DNA of 64,000 bases from Pseudobythopirellula maris. Its GTDB lineage: Bacteria > Planctomycetota > Planctomycetia > Pirellulales > Lacipirellulaceae. Positions 38,492 through 46,121 of the stretch are shown here, piece after piece (position 1 is the first letter of the stretch; each line of letters begins with the position of its first letter). The DNA lies in the NCBI RefSeq assembly GCF_007859945.1, contig NZ_SJPQ01000001.1, positions 806,001-870,000 of the forward strand. The letters are read 5' to 3'. Made by a program: the position numbers and the translations under genes. The notes under the pieces were generated by a model. The model saw only the letters and a list, made by a program, of their open reading frames with translations, had not been told where the DNA came from and ran no database searches.

Positions 38492-39328
38492 ATGGCGTTT
38501 CTGAACGAAGGCGCCGCTGCCCACAACGCCCGAAAGCCGGCCAACCCCGCCGGCCAAGCGGCCGAGCTGTCGGCCGCGCCGATGGCCCTCGTCGACCGGG
38601 GGCCCACCGGCTTCGAGATCGATTGGCTGAACCCCGCCCTCGCTGAGCTGGCAAAGAGCAACTGCTTGAGCAACGCCGCGCTGGTCGAGCGGATGCTCAC
38701 CGCCGCCCAAAAGCCCGGACAGCGGCTGCGGTTGGACGATGCCGAGTGGCGAGTGGGTGTCCGTCGTGCGGGGGAGCGCCGGGGCGAAGTCGAACGGCTG
38801 TTCGTCGAGGCGTTTCTCGTGGTCGCCGGCGATCCGATCGACACTTGCCGAGCGTCGCTCGACGCGGTCGACCCAACGACCGGCCTAGCGACCCGCGCCT
38901 GGTTCGACGCCGAACTCCCCCACCGTTTCGACCGCCGCGGCAACCGCCCGTTCGCCTTGCTGTTTATCGACGCCGACGATTTCAAGAGCGTCAACGACAC
39001 GCTCGGCCACGTGGCCGGCGACCGCTACCTGCGGATCATCGCCGACCGCATCGCCGACTCGGTGCGTGACGGCGACACGGTCGCCCGCTTCGGGGGCGAC
39101 GAATTCGTGGTGCTGCTCGACTCGATCGCCACACGCGAAGCGGCGGCCGTCACGGTCGAGCGCATCGGCCACGCGGTCGCTCAGCCGATCGACGGCGAGG
39201 GTGACAACGACGGGCGATCCTTCGGCGTGAGCGTGGGCGTGGCCCTCTCCAACGAGGGGCACGCCACGGCCGAGGCGATGCTCACCGCGGCCGACCGCGA
39301 CATGTACTCCCGCAAAGGCGCCAGCTAG
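38492..39328 (+). CDS. Diguanylate cyclase (GGDEF domain)
   Basis: A 278-residue protein. The C-terminal GGDEF domain (residues about 125-278) has DPTTGLATRAWFD, FIDADDFKSVNDTLGHVAGD and the intact signature RFGGDEFVVLLD near 205, followed by SVGVALSNEGHATAEAML. It should make cyclic di-GMP. No RxxD inhibitory site is obvious. The N-terminal 120 residues have no membrane helix and may be a PAS-like sensor. Diverging from the EPS operon, whose first enzyme carries a decayed GGDEF-like region, it is a likely regulator of EPS production. Confidence 0.9.
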   Translation: MAFLNEGAAAHNARKPANPAGQAAELSAAPMALVDRGPTGFEIDWLNPALAELAKSNCLSNAALVERMLTAAQKPGQRLRLDDAEWRVGVRRAGERRGEVERLFVEAFLVVAGDPIDTCRASLDAVDPTTGLATRAWFDAELPHRFDRRGNRPFALLFIDADDFKSVNDTLGHVAGDRYLRIIADRIADSVRDGDTVARFGGDEFVVLLDSIATREAAAVTVERIGHAVAQPIDGEGDNDGRSFGVSVGVALSNEGHATAEAMLTAADRDMYSRKGAS

Positions 39329-39398
39329 CACAGCCATCGTCGCCGGAACCGACGTTGTCTAAACCGCGGGTATTGGCTAGCTTACCCATCGCCCCGCA

Positions 39399-39418
39399 CG
39401 CCTAGGACCCGCCCTAGG
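39399..39418 (+). terminator. Hairpin after the GGDEF gene
   Basis: GCCTAGG and CCTAGGC pair around a 6-base loop, 70 bp after the GGDEF stop codon and 93 bp before the next gene. It is well placed to end the GGDEF transcript, but it lacks a T-run. Confidence 0.5.
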
Positions 39419-39510
39419 CCGGCAGCCACGCCGCGCTGTTTCTCGCTGCCGAGGCGCCATGGGGCCGTAGAGTCTGACCCAACAAGGAAGTTTAGGGGGA
39501 CACGAGACCC

Positions 39511-42500
39511 ATGAGGATTCACCGCATCGCGCTGGGCGAGGGAACGCATCACCACGGCGCCGAGCCGCAAGGGCGCGGCGTCGAGCTGCAAGGCCTAGCC
39601 GCCGGGCTGAACGTGCTCCACAGCGGCTCGGCCGCTACGCGGGGCGAGCTCGCCCGGCTCGCGCCGCAGCTCGTGTTCGGCCGCACCGCCAGCGACGACC
39701 GCCCGCGGTCGACACGCAACGGCTCGATCGACATCGAAACCGCCGGCGGGCCCTTTCGGCTCAAGCGTCGCGCGGAGCGCGAGTTCGACCGGCTCACGGT
39801 CGCCAGCCTCGGCGGCGAGGCGCCGCCGCAAAACCTCAAGGAGCTTTGGCTCGAGGGCTGCAGCCCCGCGGTGCTCGAAACGGTCTACTGCCCTGCCCCG
39901 ACCGACTCGGCGCATTGGACCACCCGCCTGCTGTCGCCGGCGGTCGCCTCGGCGCTCCGCGATCTGCAAACGCGCTGGCCGCGCGGCCGCCGCGGCGCCT
40001 CGCACAGCGCCGAACCGGCCGCCCTGCGGCAAGAGCTGATCCTCCGCCGCGACGCGCTGGCGGCCGACCTCGAGAAGCAGCTCGGCCTGCGTCGCCTTCA
40101 GAGCGACGACCTCGAAACCCAGCTCACCAGCATCTCGGAGCAACGCGACTCGCTCCGCGGCGACATGGAGGAGCTGCGCCGCGAGCTCGACGCGCTCAGC
40201 GCCCGCCTGGGCGAGATCGACGCGGCCGACCGGGCCGAAGAGGTCAGCCGCATCGCCGGCGAAGAGACCGACCGACTGGCGGCGAGCGAGTGGGCCCCCC
40301 GCCTGCGCGACCTCGACGAGCAGATCGACCACTGGCGCGCCACCCTGGCCGAGATCGAGCTGCGCGAGGCGCGCGTGCAGGCCGAGCGGGCCCAGGCCCG
40401 CCCCGACGACGAATCGCCGCTGCTGGGTGTCGCCGACCAACGCGCCTGCGTGGCGGTCTCGACCCGCTTGCTGCGCGACCTGGAGAGCGAAGTCGCCCGC
40501 CTCGCCCGGCCCGCCGACTCGCCGGCGTGCGTTTGCGGCGACGCCCACCCGCGGCTCAACCCGCTGGTCGAGACGCTCGGCTCTCAGCTCGAGCGGCTCG
40601 CTCAATTAGTCGAAAGCCAAGACCGCGCCCTGCGGTCTCAGGAACTCAAAGCCGAAGGCGAGCAGCTCGCCCGCTCGAAGGAGGAGATGCGTCAGCAGCT
40701 CGACCGGCTGCTCGAACGCCGCCAAACGCTCGGCCGCACCACCCGCGGCCGCCAGGAGATGATCGAGCTCGCCCCCGCCGACCCGGCCGCCCGCGACTCG
40801 CTGGTGCGCCGCCGCACGGAGCTGATCGACCGCCTCGACGCGGCCGAGAGCCGCCTGGCGGGTCTCGAAGCGACCCACGAGCGCCTCGTTCGCGACCGCT
40901 CCGAGCTGCTCTCCCACGCCGAGGTCGAGTCGCTGCAACGCGAGCTCCGCTCGGTCCAAGAGCGGCTCGACCGCGGCGTGTGGCGCGAAGAGTCCGAGAC
41001 CGACCACGCCGCCGACGGCTGGCGGGCCTCGGACCTGATCGCCCGGCTCTCCGACGGCGAGCTGACCACGCTCAAGCTGATCGACGGCGGCCGCTCGATC
41101 GTCGTGATCGACCGCCACGGCCGCCGGCTCGACGCGGGCCGCTGGGGCGCCACGACCGAACTGCTCGTCGCCTGGAGCTTGTCGCTCGCCCTGGCCGACG
41201 CCTTCGCCGCCCGCGGCGTGGCCACGCCGCTCGTGGCCGAGGAGCCGTTCGCCGGGCTCGACGACCGCCACGCCGCCAACCTCGCCACGCTGCTCGACGA
41301 CTACGGCCGCCGCGGCCGCCAGGCGCTGGTCACCACCGACCGCGCGGCGGCGCTCGACCGCTTCCGCTGGCTCGGGACCAAGCGGTTCGACCTGTCGGCC
41401 CGCCCCGCCGCCGAGCCCGCGCCGCCGAAGCCCGCGCCGCGGCCAGCACCAACACAGCCCGTTTCGATCGTCAAGGAAACGCTCGTCGAAGAGCCCGACT
41501 TCCTGATGGGCGTCGACGACCCGATCGAGCGGTTCCCGGCCCCCATCGCCGACCGCGCCGAGGTCTTCGGCCGCGCCCGCGTCCGCACCGTCGGCGACTT
41601 GATCGGCGCCGACCCGAGCGCCGTGGCCGAGGAGATCGATCTCGACAGCATCCCGGCCGAGCTGGTCGCCCAGTGGCAGGAGCACCTGGCGCTCGTCTGC
41701 TTTGTCGTCGGGCTGCGGCTCGACGAGGCGGCGTTGCTCACCGAGTGCGGTGTGCGGAGCGTCGGCGAGCTGGCCGAGGCCGACACCGACTCCCTGCTCG
41801 AACGCGCCACGCGCTGGCTCGCCAGCGGCCGCGGCGAGCGGCTCCGCTCGCGCGGCTTCACTCTCAGCCGCGACCTGGTCGACGCCTGGATCGAGCGCGC
41901 CGACGCCGGCCGCTCCCGCTGGCGGTCGTCGGCGGCCCGCAAGGCGTGGCGCCGGCACCGCTCGGAACGGCGTGAGCGGATCGCCGAGAACTCCCGCCGT
42001 CGCCCCGACCACTCCGGCGACGCCCGCAGCGTCAGGTTCAGCACGGGCGGCTCGGGCGGCGGGTCGCGCAAACGGAGCAAGCGGCGCCGCGAGCCATCGG
42101 GGCCCGCCGCGCCGAAGTACTACCTCGAAACCACCAGCCCGGTGGTCGACGCCCCGTCGATCGGTCCCAAGACGGCCGAGATGCTGCAACGCGCCGGTGT
42201 GCGGACCGTCGCTGAGCTGCTCGAGGCCGACGCCGAGCGGCTGGCCGGCGAGATCGACTCGAAGCGGGTCGACGCCGCCACGGTCGTCGCCTGGCAGCAC
42301 CAGGCGCACCTCGTCTGCTGCGTCCCCGAGCTCCGCGGCCACGACGCCCAGGTGCTCGTCGGCTGCGGCTTCACGACGGTCGACGGCATCGCCTCGATGA
42401 AGCCGGCCGAGCTGCTGGAGTTCGTCGAGCCGTTCTGCGAGACGAGCGAAGGCGAGCGGGCCCTGCGCGGCGCCCAGAAGCCCGACCTCGACGAGGTGAC

Positions 42501-42549
42501 CGGCTGGATCCGCTCGGCCCGGCGCGGACGCGCGGTTGGGGCGGCGTAG
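39511..42549 (+). CDS. SMC/YhaN-like coiled-coil protein with two DUF4332 repeats
   Basis: A 1012-residue protein with strong RBS (AGGGGGA, 10 bases before the ATG). The N-terminus is laid out like YhaN/SbcC ATPases, but the Walker A position reads GLNVLHSGSAATRGELARL, lacking GKT. A coiled coil spans about 170-520, with a CVCGDAH motif near 345. The C-lobe has GRWGATTELLVAWSLSLALA near 545 (signature region) and LVAEEPFAGLDD near 574 (Walker B/D-loop-like). Two DUF4332 helix-hairpin-helix repeats follow, near 670-800 and 875-1005, joined by an Arg/Ser-rich linker. A DNA-repair or chromosome-structure role is possible; ATP hydrolysis by itself seems unlikely. Confidence 0.82.
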   Translation: MRIHRIALGEGTHHHGAEPQGRGVELQGLAAGLNVLHSGSAATRGELARLAPQLVFGRTASDDRPRSTRNGSIDIETAGGPFRLKRRAEREFDRLTVASLGGEAPPQNLKELWLEGCSPAVLETVYCPAPTDSAHWTTRLLSPAVASALRDLQTRWPRGRRGASHSAEPAALRQELILRRDALAADLEKQLGLRRLQSDDLETQLTSISEQRDSLRGDMEELRRELDALSARLGEIDAADRAEEVSRIAGEETDRLAASEWAPRLRDLDEQIDHWRATLAEIELREARVQAERAQARPDDESPLLGVADQRACVAVSTRLLRDLESEVARLARPADSPACVCGDAHPRLNPLVETLGSQLERLAQLVESQDRALRSQELKAEGEQLARSKEEMRQQLDRLLERRQTLGRTTRGRQEMIELAPADPAARDSLVRRRTELIDRLDAAESRLAGLEATHERLVRDRSELLSHAEVESLQRELRSVQERLDRGVWREESETDHAADGWRASDLIARLSDGELTTLKLIDGGRSIVVIDRHGRRLDAGRWGATTELLVAWSLSLALADAFAARGVATPLVAEEPFAGLDDRHAANLATLLDDYGRRGRQALVTTDRAAALDRFRWLGTKRFDLSARPAAEPAPPKPAPRPAPTQPVSIVKETLVEEPDFLMGVDDPIERFPAPIADRAEVFGRARVRTVGDLIGADPSAVAEEIDLDSIPAELVAQWQEHLALVCFVVGLRLDEAALLTECGVRSVGELAEADTDSLLERATRWLASGRGERLRSRGFTLSRDLVDAWIERADAGRSRWRSSAARKAWRRHRSERRERIAENSRRRPDHSGDARSVRFSTGGSGGGSRKRSKRRREPSGPAAPKYYLETTSPVVDAPSIGPKTAEMLQRAGVRTVAELLEADAERLAGEIDSKRVDAATVVAWQHQAHLVCCVPELRGHDAQVLVGCGFTTVDGIASMKPAELLEFVEPFCETSEGERALRGAQKPDLDEVTGWIRSARRGRAVGAA

Positions 42550-42552
42550 GAG

Positions 42553-42616
42553 TTAGCTTTCAGCGGTCAGCCATGATAAAGCCGATCGCTGAGTGCTGAT
42601 CGCTGACTGCTAAAAA
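42553..42616. repeat. Palindromic repeat P4
   Basis: The left arm TTAGCTTTCAGCGGTCAGCC and the right arm, TTAGCAGTCAGCGATCAGC on the other strand, form an imperfect inverted repeat. It starts 4 bp after the stop codon of the SMC-like gene and adjoins dispersed repeat copy B. Confidence 0.6.
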
Positions 42617-42622
42617 ACCTTC

Positions 42623-42882
42623 GCGCGGCCAATAGTTTTTCAGAAACTTGCCGCTGGTTTGCCGCTCAGAAAGTTGCTGCGTCGGTTGCTCACGATCGAC
42701 GCCCGAAAAACGCAGCGTGGCGGCTTCGAAGGGGGCGGTTGGCCGGAAGAACGCAGCGGCGCGCCCACCCTGCGGCGCCCAATTGTATTGATAACCGATC
42801 GATCACCAAATTTCTGCAAAGCGTTTTGAGCCAAGCGCGCAGCAGCGATTTTTAGGCCAACGCGATTTTGTCGTAAGCCGTT
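42623..42882 (-). repeat. Dispersed 260-bp repeat, copy B
   Basis: This is the minus-strand counterpart of 10251-10511, with the blocks CTTACGACAAA, AATCGCTGCTGCGCGCT, ATTGGGCGCCGCAGGG, CAACTTTCTG and ACTATTGGCCGCGC in the same order. The ends abut a palindrome of the same family on the same side as in copy A, so the unit is composite. Confidence 0.7.
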
Positions 42883-43228
42883 GCCGGCAAAGTGGATAGC
42901 TGAGCGCAGCGAAGTCCGCCGAAGGGCCGCTAATCGCACCCAACTTTTCTTGGGCCAAGTTTTGACGCGTTTGCAACGGCATGGCGGGGGCATTCCGCCA
43001 AGCGGAAGCCCACGAGCGTGAGCGGTAACGATGGCTGGCGTATCTAGCGATGTCTTACCTTCTCCATCGCCCCCTGCTTCGATGTTTACGACCGACGCAG
43101 GTTGGCGTGGGCTCGGCATGCAGTCGGCTCATCGTTACTTGTCCGAGAGCCGGCATTGACGGCATACCGATCATCTTGGAAAACCACGTTGCCATCTGGT
43201 ACCTCTAATTGCCCATTGGAAGACAGCG

Positions 43229-43732
43229 TTGCCTGCAAGCTCCCGAAGACCGGCTCGCGAAGAGATACTGAGGCGTGCGAGCTTCTCGCATTGCGGCGTT
43301 TACCGCTACTCGCTGCGTCGATACTGGGGGAATGGCGAAGTCCTCCTTGTGGTCGGGCTCAATCCGTCAACTGCTGATGCAACCAAAGATGACCCAACCG
43401 TTAGGCGTTGCGTTGGATTCGCGAAAAGCTGGGGGTTCGGAACGCTAATCATCGCCAATCTATTCGCGTACAGGGCCACAGACCCTACCGTTCTGGCTCA
43501 AGTAAGCGATCCCGTAGGGCCTTCCAACGACCGAACACTTAAACGCCTCGCGGCTCAGGCCGATTTCGTGCTGGCAGCGTGGGGAACGCGTGGCAAGCTC
43601 AGCGATCGAGAGCAACGCGTGCTCACCTATCTTCAAGAGCCGTACTGCCTCGGAACAACCAGCGACGGCCATCCCAGGCATCCTCTCTACGTACGTGCAG
43701 ATCAGCAGCCGCAGCCCTACACCGCGGTTTAG
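43229..43732 (+). CDS. DUF1643 protein (possible UDG-fold)
   Basis: A 167-residue protein that matches DUF1643 along its length: FSHCGVYRYSLRRYWGNGE, LVVGLNPSTADATKDDPTVR near 49, CVGFAKSWGFGTLIIANLFA near 70 and CLGTTSDGHPRHPLYVRADQ near 140. The function of this family is not established. The GLNPS motif early and a Gly-His-Pro-x-His-Pro motif late recall motifs of uracil-DNA-glycosylase folds, which is my inference. The start is probably TTG at 43229 behind GGAAGA; there is no earlier ATG. It is 79 bp upstream of the six-gene cassette, on the same strand and of the same lower GC content. Confidence 0.8.
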   Translation: MPASSRRPAREEILRRASFSHCGVYRYSLRRYWGNGEVLLVVGLNPSTADATKDDPTVRRCVGFAKSWGFGTLIIANLFAYRATDPTVLAQVSDPVGPSNDRTLKRLAAQADFVLAAWGTRGKLSDREQRVLTYLQEPYCLGTTSDGHPRHPLYVRADQQPQPYTAV

Positions 43733-43811
43733 TTCACCAAGATAGTTCCGATGCTTGACCTCCACGGCCCGATTGGTAAGATTTTCTTACCACCCGTAAG
43801 GAGCCGTGTCG

Positions 43812-44093
43812 ATGGGAATCTCTGAAGTCAGTGACCGAGTTCGCAAGGTAATCACGGGGTACGTAACCGCGTCCTGCCAGAGTTGCCCGGAGCTGGTCCC
43901 CTCTACGAAGCTCGTTCGCGATACTGGTCTATCGAGCGATGACGGCGTAAACGTCGTGCTCGATCTCTGCATTGAGTTCAACGCGGAGATTCCCGAGGAC
44001 TTCAACGCAACCGTGCACGATGACGGGCAACGCGATCGAACATTCGGTGAGTTGGTGGATCGCATCCATTCTATGGTCTGCGCTCAGGAGTAA
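43812..44093 (+). CDS. Acyl-carrier-protein-like small protein
   Basis: A 93-residue acidic protein. The segment GLSSDDGVNVVLDLCIEFNAEIP aligns by eye with the helix-II region of acyl carrier proteins (DSLDxVELVxxLEEEFxxxIP), with Ser where the phosphopantetheine Ser would be but SSD instead of DSL. The C-terminus FGELVDRIHSMV also fits an ACP-type helix IV. The ATG at 43812 has AAGGAG 8 bases upstream; a GTG at 43806 is less well spaced. Whether it carries a prosthetic group is unknown. It is the first gene of a tightly packed operon with a regulator 6 bp downstream. Confidence 0.65.
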   Translation: MGISEVSDRVRKVITGYVTASCQSCPELVPSTKLVRDTGLSSDDGVNVVLDLCIEFNAEIPEDFNATVHDDGQRDRTFGELVDRIHSMVCAQE

Positions 44094-44099
44094 GCCAAG

Positions 44100-44447
44100 A
44101 TGTCTACGTCAGAGAAGCAAAGCACATCGGGAATTGGTGATCGGCTTAGGTGGGCTCGCGAACAATCTGGGCTCAGCCAAGGGCAGGTAGCAAAGCTCCT
44201 AGACATGCATCGCCCGACGGTCTCCCAGATTGAGGCGGGCTCACGTTCTCTCAAAGCAGAAGAAGTGTCGTGGTTCGCAGAACTCTACGACATTAGCAGT
44301 GCATGGCTGCTCCAAGGTGATGATGAATCGTCTAGCAGTGGCGATCCACGTATTCAGCTCGCGGCGAGGGAATTGAGCAAGCTGAGCCCAGAAGATCTCC
44401 AAACGCTGCTGAGGCTGGTCAAAGCATTGCGGTCAAACAAGGAGTGA
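44100..44447 (+). CDS. XRE-family HTH transcriptional regulator
   Basis: A 115-residue protein with an N-terminal HTH_3 domain: IGDRLRWAREQSGLSQGQVA (residues 12-31), then LLDMHRPTVSQIEAGSRSLK (the recognition helix region), and FAELYDISSAWLLQGD. The C-terminal 35 residues form a helical tail. It is paired with an ImmA/IrrE protease starting 4 bp downstream. In mobile elements such pairs form a switch in which the protease cleaves the repressor on damage or infection signals. It probably controls its own operon. Confidence 0.9.
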   Translation: MSTSEKQSTSGIGDRLRWAREQSGLSQGQVAKLLDMHRPTVSQIEAGSRSLKAEEVSWFAELYDISSAWLLQGDDESSSSGDPRIQLAARELSKLSPEDLQTLLRLVKALRSNKE

Positions 44448-44451
44448 TGCC

Positions 44452-45315
44452 GTGGATCCCTGGCAGACAGCGAAAAATACTGCCTTGCGGAAGGCATTTG
44501 AGACGCGGAGACGTCTTGCCGTTTCGCGTGAAGATCCTGTCAACGTATTCGATGTTTGCGCCGCTATTGGGGTTGAGGTTCGCTTTCTGGATTGCCCGTC
44601 CCTCGAAGGTATGTATTGCCGAGAGCCGCGAACTGCCATTGTGCTGCCTTCCACCCGGCACCGTCCTCCAGGCCGTGTAGCCTTCACTTGTGCCCACGAG
44701 CTTGGGCATCACGAACTCGGACACGGGACAAGGGTAGACGAGTACTTGGCTGGGGGCACGACGGATCAGCGCAGAAGCCCCGAGGAAGTGGCAGCGGATG
44801 TCTTCGCCGCACATCTACTGATGCCTCGTCAAGCCATCCTGGCTGCCGCCAAAGCGTATCACCTCGACATCAAGAGCATAACGCCCGAGCAGACATTCCT
44901 GATCGCCGGCCTGTTCAGTGTGGGATATTCCGCGCTGCTGGGGCAGTTGACTTTCGGGTTGCAACTCCTGCCCAGGGGCAGATTCGACGGGCTGAAGCGG
45001 CATCAACCAAAGTCCATACGGTCTGTTCTCTATCCACCGTCGGCAAAGAGTGGACTCGTCGTGTTTCACGACGACTACCCGTCTGCTACGGTCGATATGG
45101 AAGTTGGCGACTTCGTGCTTGCACAGGAGGCGTTCGCCGATGAACCAGCCTTGCTGACCTCACACCCCCGCCACGATGAACAAACCGTGTGGGAAGCGGC
45201 CTGCGTGGGCCAAGAACGCCTCAAGCTCGCAAACGGCCGCGAAGTAGCTATTCGTGTCTCACGCCGCGGATATGTCGGAGCCTGGCGTTACCGCTTTCTG
45301 CCGGAGGAGGAATGA
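44452..45315 (+). CDS. ImmA/IrrE-type metallopeptidase
   Basis: A 287-residue protein of the IrrE/ImmA family. The zinc motif is in FTCAHELGHHELGHGTR near residue 79 (HELGH). EEVAADVFAAHLLMPRQAIL near 110 provides the third-ligand helix. The C-terminal region from about 165 adds a further domain with no recognised motif, making the protein longer than ImmA alone. It should cleave the XRE protein encoded just upstream, releasing the operon. The start is GTG at 44452 with AAGGAG 8 bases before it. Its stop overlaps the start of the next gene (ATGA). Confidence 0.9.
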   Translation: MDPWQTAKNTALRKAFETRRRLAVSREDPVNVFDVCAAIGVEVRFLDCPSLEGMYCREPRTAIVLPSTRHRPPGRVAFTCAHELGHHELGHGTRVDEYLAGGTTDQRRSPEEVAADVFAAHLLMPRQAILAAAKAYHLDIKSITPEQTFLIAGLFSVGYSALLGQLTFGLQLLPRGRFDGLKRHQPKSIRSVLYPPSAKSGLVVFHDDYPSATVDMEVGDFVLAQEAFADEPALLTSHPRHDEQTVWEAACVGQERLKLANGREVAIRVSRRGYVGAWRYRFLPEEE

Positions 45316-46121
45316 TGCCAGGTGCACCTACGGTTGTGGAATGCTCAAACCTGAGCATCGCATGGGGTCACGCCCTTCTACAGGTGCTCCAGAAGCCAGC
45401 TGGAAAATGCAATCCCCTCGTCGTCAGCATCGCCGGTTTCCAAGGCGACCTCCCGCCAGAAGACAGTGCTATCCGCACTGCTACGGACGCAGCGCTGTCC
45501 ACCGCGGGATGCAATTCGTGTGACGTATCTGCCATGGTCATATTTCCGTACAAGCTTTGGTTACGGCGGAAAGACCTGACAAGCAGCGAGTTCGGTGAGC
45601 TTTGCGTCGATCACCTCTATCCTAGATTGGCCGCTCTCAACCCGGCGAACCGCCACGGAACTTACTTTGCCCGGTTGATGGGATTCGATGCGGTGCGAAA
45701 TGGCTCCGTCAATCGAATTGACCAAGTCTCTGAGGTAATCGATCGCTTGAGCGGTGACCGGCACTTTCGAGCTACCGGACTTCAGATGACTTGCTTCAAT
45801 CCGGCAGCAGACCACTCGCGACAGACGCGCCTAGGCTTTCCCTGCCTGCAGCACGTTGGCGTCGACTATGAAGGAAAGGACAGCATCTCGATCACGGGAT
45901 TTTATCCATCGCAATACATCTTTGATCGTGCTTACGGCAATTATCTCGGTCTTGCACACCTCGGTCACTTCATCGCGTATCACACCAAGCTCTCATTGCG
46001 CCGCGTAACATGCATTGCGACAAGGCCGCTTCTCGGCGCCGGCGTTTCCAAGTCTTCCCTCGGCCAACTGCGGAGCGTGGTTGAGAAACGAGTTACGGAG
46101 GAGATAAGCCATGACAAGTGA
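45312..46121 (+). CDS. Thymidylate-synthase-superfamily protein, divergent
   Basis: A 269-residue protein. The core resembles thymidylate synthase and dCMP/dUMP hydroxymethylases: FPCLQHVGVDYEGKDSISIT near residue 177 holds the candidate nucleophilic Cys. Next comes FYPSQYIFDRAYGNYLGLAH, which aligns with the YxRSxDxxxGxxxN stretch. The Asn is kept, but the phosphate-binding Arg of RS is Pro. About 170 residues of N-terminal region have no recognised motif. It may methylate or hydroxymethylate a pyrimidine nucleotide, or be non-catalytic. The ATG at 45312 overlaps the upstream stop; the ATG three bases later is better spaced from GGAGGAGG. Confidence 0.75.
   Translation: MMPGAPTVVECSNLSIAWGHALLQVLQKPAGKCNPLVVSIAGFQGDLPPEDSAIRTATDAALSTAGCNSCDVSAMVIFPYKLWLRRKDLTSSEFGELCVDHLYPRLAALNPANRHGTYFARLMGFDAVRNGSVNRIDQVSEVIDRLSGDRHFRATGLQMTCFNPAADHSRQTRLGFPCLQHVGVDYEGKDSISITGFYPSQYIFDRAYGNYLGLAHLGHFIAYHTKLSLRRVTCIATRPLLGAGVSKSSLGQLRSVVEKRVTEEISHDK

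Larger units (their letters stand above)
42550..43228. other. Repeat-bearing intergenic region
   Basis: About 680 bp with no convincing gene. It contains palindrome P4 (42553-42616) and copy B of the dispersed repeat (42623-42882), followed by 340 bp of unremarkable sequence that must hold the promoter of the lower-GC cassette starting at 43229. Confidence 0.6.

Noticed and set aside
40606-42342. A 578-codon minus-strand open frame across the SMC-like gene
   Set aside because: No motif and Ala/Gly/Arg bias; the plus-strand gene has a strong ribosome-binding site and conserved domain layout.
42640-43119. A 159-codon minus-strand open frame in the repeat region
   Set aside because: Part of it corresponds to the dispersed repeat, whose other copy has frame breaks, so it is better explained as a repeat than as a gene.
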